This document shows, in pieces, positions 60,304-64,000 of a stretch of DNA of 64,000 nucleotides (the first letter of the stretch is position 1; each line of letters starts with the position of its first letter). This DNA comes from an uncultured Blautia sp. Its GTDB lineage: Bacteria > Bacillota > Clostridia > Lachnospirales > Lachnospiraceae. The notes under the pieces are model-generated. The model was given only the letters and a program-made list of their open reading frames with translations, made no database searches and was not told the DNA's origin. The stretch is taken from the NCBI GenBank assembly GCA_937893675.1, contig CALBGI010000068.1, positions 65,861 to 129,860 on the forward strand, written 5' to 3'. The position numbers and the translations under genes are program-made.

Positions 60304-60969
60304 TCACCCCGCCCTTCTTTTTTCTGTTTTGGAAAGAACCCCGTTCTCCATTTCATACACCTCGTCGCAGAGCACCTCAATATCCTCCCGGTTATGGCTT
60401 GCCAGAATGATCAGCCTGCCGTCCTCCTTCAGCTTCAGGAACAGCCGCCGCATTTCCTCCACTCCGTTTTTATCCAGTCCGTTCATGGGCTCATCCAGGA
60501 TCAGTACCGCCGGATCATCCATGATCGCCTGGGCTATGGCAAGGCGCTGACGCATTCCAAGGGAATATTTTCCAACCGGCATTGAGGAATTCGGATCAAG
60601 GCCTACCTTTCGCAGGATCTCAAAAAGATATTCCTTACGGTTTGAATGTCCGATGGTATATAAAAATTCCAGATTGCGGTACCCGCTCCACCGTCTTAAA
60701 AATCCCGGCTCCTCGATGATGATCCCCGCATGCTCCAGCATGTCCAGATCCTTTCCCATTGCTTTGCCGTCTACAAGGATTTCTCCCTTACTGCATTGAA
60801 AAAATCCGCAGATGCACTTGAACAGTACAGTTTTCCCGGAACCGTTATGCCCAACAATGCCGTAGATACGCCCCGCGCTGCATTCCATAGAAACATCCTT
60901 CAGCACTTCTTCCTTTTGGAAGCTTTTGTATACATGCCTGATTTCTATTTTCTGAACCCTGTTCTCCAT
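60304..60969 (-). CDS. ABC transporter ATP-binding protein
   Basis: A 221-residue ATPase: Walker A VGHNGSGKTVLFKCI near residue 37, signature YSLGMRQRLAIAQAIM (LSGGQ replaced by YSLGMRQRL, as in many BcrA-type exporters), Walker B VLILDEPMNGLDKNG and the H-loop ILASHNRED. It powers the two membrane proteins encoded upstream. BcrA-like ATPases usually serve peptide antibiotic export or immunity; the substrate is unknown. Confidence 0.93.
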   Translation of the reverse strand: MENRVQKIEIRHVYKSFQKEEVLKDVSMECSAGRIYGIVGHNGSGKTVLFKCICGFFQCSKGEILVDGKAMGKDLDMLEHAGIIIEEPGFLRRWSGYRNLEFLYTIGHSNRKEYLFEILRKVGLDPNSSMPVGKYSLGMRQRLAIAQAIMDDPAVLILDEPMNGLDKNGVEEMRRLFLKLKEDGRLIILASHNREDIEVLCDEVYEMENGVLSKTEKRRAG

Positions 60970-61011
60970 AATCCTCTTACTCCTTTTTGTGATAGTTGCC
61001 GCCCGCTGCTC

Positions 61012-61884
61012 CTACGCGTCCTCATTCTCCCAGTAAAACTCCACATGTCTGACTTTCCGGCAGATGAGAAATGACAATATTCCTATGGAAGCTGCCAAAA
61101 ACAGCAGCATATAGCTAAGGGAGGGCAGCCGGAAATGTCCGCTCACCGGCGTTTCTGCAAGCGCGATCTCCGCCCAGTATGCCGGGATCACATGCGCCGC
61201 CTTCTGTCTCACAGCACCGGGAGTGTTCTCTGCCACAAACAGCAAAAGCACAAACACCAGGCCGCCAGCCACCGCACAGGCCTTTCCCCAGTAAAGGCTC
61301 AAAAAAAACATCAGCAAGCCAAGCAGCGTAAGGATCAGCGTGCACAAAAGGATGGTAAGTCCCATCAGTTCCAAAGGCGTATATTCCAGAAGAATTTCAT
61401 AATGGAACCGGAACTCCACCAGCCGTTCAGAATAAAACCCATTGCTCTTCCGTATCGAAGCAAGGGTGTAGATAAGTTTTCCCCAGTCGCTGCTAAACTC
61501 CAGCCGTCCCCAGAAGGGTAAGACCACTGCCGCTGCAGAAACCGCTACAAGAAAGAACGAGCGAATGCCGATCCCGACAAGCTGCCCCACTGCCCACCGT
61601 CTGCGCCCGGCACGGATGACCTGGTACATATTGATATGCTGCATAAAAGGCACGTCTGAATTTACATAGATCATTCCGATATAATAAATCGAAAGGATGG
61701 AAAAGGAGCTCATGCAGAAAGGAAAGATGCACCAGGAAATGGGATAATCCATTTCTCTGGAAAAATCCACATAGGGCCTGCATGCTCCCCACATATAAAA
61801 CAGAAACAGCAAAAGAAACGTCCCCACCTTGCTGCTGCATATTTTTGCAATGGATGTTTTTTCTATATATCGAATCGTTCTCAT
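61012..61884 (-). CDS. ABC-2-like membrane subunit A
   Basis: A 290-residue protein with about six to seven membrane helices (for example 22-38, 55-75, 108-128, 170-200 and 205-222). A cytoplasmic loop (MYQVIRAGRRRWAVGQLVGI) resembles that of ABC-2 permeases (RxGRxxW). GGAGGAAAACA precedes the ATG. No family name can be given with certainty. It differs in sequence from the neighbouring subunit, so the exporter is probably a heterodimer. Confidence 0.8.
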   Translation of the reverse strand: MRTIRYIEKTSIAKICSSKVGTFLLLFLFYMWGACRPYVDFSREMDYPISWCIFPFCMSSFSILSIYYIGMIYVNSDVPFMQHINMYQVIRAGRRRWAVGQLVGIGIRSFFLVAVSAAAVVLPFWGRLEFSSDWGKLIYTLASIRKSNGFYSERLVEFRFHYEILLEYTPLELMGLTILLCTLILTLLGLLMFFLSLYWGKACAVAGGLVFVLLLFVAENTPGAVRQKAAHVIPAYWAEIALAETPVSGHFRLPSLSYMLLFLAASIGILSFLICRKVRHVEFYWENEDA

Positions 61885-61894
61885 TGTTTTCCTC

Positions 61895-62671
61895 CTACAG
61901 CCTGCGCTTGAGCCCGATGCCGCAAAGCACCGTAAAAATCAGAGCCGGAACCGCGGTCACCAGAAATACCGTCAGAAAATTCATCCAGTCCTTTTGAAAA
62001 AATACGGCATTTGTGGCATACAGGGAGTAGATATTGTAAAATCCCTCCGGTCCGACTCCCACGGACGCCAGAATACGGAACAGAACCACCGGCGACACCA
62101 GCACCAACGCCTTATTGGAAATATAGACAGAGCACAGAGCTGCAAAGTTTGACAGCGCCCCGGCGATGAAACCCAGATTCAGCGCGCTGAGCATACAGTA
62201 CAAAACAGGATGTCCTTTTTCCAGCACCGCTCCATAGCACCCGGCAATCTCTGTGCCGTGCATCTCAAAAAACATCTCCCCAGCTACCCAGGGAGCTCTC
62301 AATCGACACAGGAACAGGAACAAGAATGTTCCTCCCAGCATGGTAAGCACGGAGCTCACATATATTACAAGAGATTTTGACAGCACATATGCTTTCAAAT
62401 TTCCCCGGATCACACTATAGCGGATATATCTGTGTTCCAAATCCTCTGTATAGGAAGAAGCAAACGGCAACGCACAGAAGACATAGGCAATGAGGGAGCC
62501 GCTCAGCAGTATGGAGGCCAGATAGGTGCTCGCTACATTTCCATTTTCAATTCCCCCTCCTTCCAGAGAAAACAAAAAAGAAAGCGTCACACCTAAAATA
62601 CCGGCGCACCATGCGCCGTTCTTGATCAGCCGGCGGATATCCGCCGCCAGGTATCCTCTAAAATTTTTCAC
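61895..62671 (-). CDS. ABC-2-like membrane subunit B
   Basis: A 258-residue protein with about six membrane helices. The start is GTG at 62671 with GAGGAG upstream. It contains the loop YTEDLEHRYIRYSVIRGNLKAY, resembling the coupling region of ABC-2 permeases, and lies ten bases before subunit A. It likely pairs with subunit A and the ATPase. Confidence 0.8.
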   Translation of the reverse strand: MKNFRGYLAADIRRLIKNGAWCAGILGVTLSFLFSLEGGGIENGNVASTYLASILLSGSLIAYVFCALPFASSYTEDLEHRYIRYSVIRGNLKAYVLSKSLVIYVSSVLTMLGGTFLFLFLCRLRAPWVAGEMFFEMHGTEIAGCYGAVLEKGHPVLYCMLSALNLGFIAGALSNFAALCSVYISNKALVLVSPVVLFRILASVGVGPEGFYNIYSLYATNAVFFQKDWMNFLTVFLVTAVPALIFTVLCGIGLKRRL

Positions 62672-62691
62672 CGCACTCCTCCTCGCTGCTT

Positions 62692-63807
62692 TTAAGCCAG
62701 ATAAATTTCCTGCCCGGTCACAGCATGTATCAAAACGATCTCCATATTGCCGGCGCTGTCCACAATTTCAAAATACCAGACAGGCTCTGCCGCAAGTTCC
62801 TGCTGGTCGTCGTAATATGTTCGCAGAACAAGCTTTGCCCTTGTTACGGAATAGGTTTTTTCATCCAGAAGATTTTCATATTTCATGACAAGCGCATCCG
62901 CAATTTCCGAAAACGCTTTAAACACTGCCTTTTCCTCGGTCTTTTCCAGGATATAGGCATCCTGTGCCATCAAAGTCAACATCCCCGCTTCCGTAAACAA
63001 AGCAGAAACCGGCGCTTTCTGGTAATTCTCCACGGAGCGTTTCATCAGAGTGGTCATAACCCATGGAAATACAGGAAGCCCCTCGTACATCTGCCAGCCA
63101 TAGATTTCATAACTGTTGTCCGCTTCCGTCCATCCCTCCTGATTTTCATATCCCTGTTCCAGAGTTCCCTCCGCAAGAGCCTCCTGCTCCATCTGCGCAT
63201 ATTCTTCTCCGCTTATGGAAAACCAGTCAAACGCAAATTCATCCTCAGGATAGCCGATTTCTTTCAACGTCTCCCGCACTTTTGCCACACACGCGTCCCC
63301 TTCCGCAAAAGAAAAATTTTCCCTGGAGGCCCCCTTTTCACTTTCTCTCGTCACACGATGGTATTTTTGCGCCAATGCATGATAATAATTCATCGCCATG
63401 CTTAAATAAATTCCGGTCCCGTCCTCATAAATATAAATATGCTCCGTTACCGGCATCTGCTCTGTGGGCGGGTACTCGTACTGCTCCGTCACTCGTTCCA
63501 TATCCACAAATATGTCACGGGCAGCGTCCTGATCATAATTGTAAAATCCCTTTACTATCGGAATGTGAAATTCTGACGCCTGAAACTCCTCGGAAACCTC
63601 CAGCTCGCAGTCAAATTTTATCTTTTCTGTTTCCCTCTGATAGGAATCCGGAAAAAAATCTTCGGCCGCTTCTCCAGACGCCTCCTCTTTTGTGGAAACA
63701 GTCGTTGTTTTTGTCTGCTGCACCTGCGCGTTCCCACATCCGCTCAAAAGCATGGCAAGCGCCACTGCACCGGCTATCGTCCGCTTTTGTTTTCCCCCTT
63801 TTTTCAC
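62692..63807 (-). CDS. Lipoprotein of unknown function heading the ABC operon
   Basis: A 371-residue secreted lipoprotein. The start is the GTG at 63807, fixed by AGGAGG eight bases upstream. The signal VKKGGKQKRTIAGAVALAML ends in the lipobox LSGC, after which comes a Thr/Glu-rich linker. The mature part is rich in Tyr, Glu and aromatic residues and resembles DUF6034-like clostridial lipoproteins, with a YcdB/PepSY-like end (EPVWYFEIVDSAG). It heads the operon with the two membrane subunits and ATPase, and may present or sense the transported compound. Confidence 0.8.
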   Translation of the reverse strand: MKKGGKQKRTIAGAVALAMLLSGCGNAQVQQTKTTTVSTKEEASGEAAEDFFPDSYQRETEKIKFDCELEVSEEFQASEFHIPIVKGFYNYDQDAARDIFVDMERVTEQYEYPPTEQMPVTEHIYIYEDGTGIYLSMAMNYYHALAQKYHRVTRESEKGASRENFSFAEGDACVAKVRETLKEIGYPEDEFAFDWFSISGEEYAQMEQEALAEGTLEQGYENQEGWTEADNSYEIYGWQMYEGLPVFPWVMTTLMKRSVENYQKAPVSALFTEAGMLTLMAQDAYILEKTEEKAVFKAFSEIADALVMKYENLLDEKTYSVTRAKLVLRTYYDDQQELAAEPVWYFEIVDSAGNMEIVLIHAVTGQEIYLA

Positions 63808-63930
63808 AGCGTTTTCCTCCTCATTTTTTTTGATAGCTGTACCATAACACAAAAAAGCAGCCTTTTTTCACACTTGAAAAAAACGGGCGGATTATGGTAA
63901 AAAACAGACGTAATTTCCTGACACATAAAA

Positions 63931-63959
63931 AAGTGTCTACGACACTTCAGATTGTAGAC
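63931..63959 (-). promoter_or_regulatory. Alternative hairpins upstream of the lipoprotein gene
   Basis: On the minus strand AAGTGT-CGTAG-ACACTT followed by a T-run looks like a terminator; GTCTAC upstream can instead pair with GTAGAC inside it. The two pairings exclude each other. Confidence 0.4.
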
Positions 63960-63996
63960 AAAAGTGGTGCTGGGAGTTATCCCCAGCACCACTTTT
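63960..63996. terminator. Terminator-like inverted repeat at the right edge
   Basis: A perfect 15-bp stem (AAAAGTGGTGCTGGG and its complement) with a seven-base loop and A/T flanks. It probably ends a gene lying beyond the window. Confidence 0.65.
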
Positions 63997-64000
63997 CTGT

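Noticed and set aside
1..64000. Search for tRNA or rRNA genes, insertion sequences, phage genes, CRISPR arrays or integrase attachment sites
   Set aside because: I saw no CCA-type tRNA ends with cloverleaf, no transposase or integrase motifs and no regularly spaced repeats by eye; a covariance-model scan was not possible.

Overview
The window looks like chromosome of a Gram-positive anaerobe of the class Clostridia, most likely Lachnospiraceae. Pointers are a YesM/YesN two-component system tied to a CUT1 sugar transporter, AGGAGG-type ribosome sites with some GTG and TTG starts, a secreted L,D-transpeptidase with PG-binding-4 repeats, ClpC, LytR-CpsA-Psr and VanZ proteins, a DUF6142-like protein and a purEMND run. 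This is inferred from protein families; no database was consulted. About 60 genes are present, nearly all on the minus strand. I saw no rRNA, tRNA, insertion sequence, phage module or CRISPR array, and no gene-free stretch exceeds 300 bases.

Region 1 (1-11.9 kb) is a carbohydrate-use locus read right to left: 2-hydroxyacid dehydrogenase, DapA/NanA-type aldolase or lyase, YesL-like membrane protein, solute-binding protein, two CUT1 permeases, YesM-type histidine kinase, YesN-type response regulator, and a cytoplasmic GH106-like glycosidase cut by the left edge. Two 51-bp promoter modules with the same geometry (paired direct repeats, then an extended -10) precede the solute-binding protein and the dehydrogenase. 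They are good candidates for the operators of the local regulator. Sampled bases here are clearly AT-richer than the next region.

Region 2 (12-28 kb) is mostly core: an RsuA/RluB pseudouridine synthase behind a YtrA-type GntR/ABC operon with a striking 31-bp palindrome, an orphan OmpR/PhoB regulator divergent from a lipid kinase and a PAP2 phosphatase, sfsA-mutY-glycosyltransferase, an HAD phosphatase, an L,D-transpeptidase, gpmI, homoserine dehydrogenase, and a small divergent pair (membrane peptide and XRE regulator) sharing a dyad.

Region 3 (28-50.5 kb) holds a hypothetical-radA-LCP-CapD operon, a GntR-clpC operon, purE-purM-purN-purD-sseB, a long M29-type aminopeptidase, HD, DUF6142-like and VanZ proteins, a 50-residue membrane peptide, pyrE, and sbcDC.

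Region 4 (50.7-64 kb) holds a CPBP protease and an HAD phosphatase, then an overlapping pair: a membrane-spanning Ser/Thr kinase with an external TPR-like tail, and a secreted proline-rich protein. Next come an AT-rich redox module (LysR, flavodoxin, carboxymuconolactone decarboxylase-cupin), degV-argS-yhcH, and an ABC-2-type exporter operon with two different membrane subunits, a lipoprotein and a small helical protein. The most promising leads are the twin regulator sites in region 1 and the kinase/proline-rich pair in region 4.
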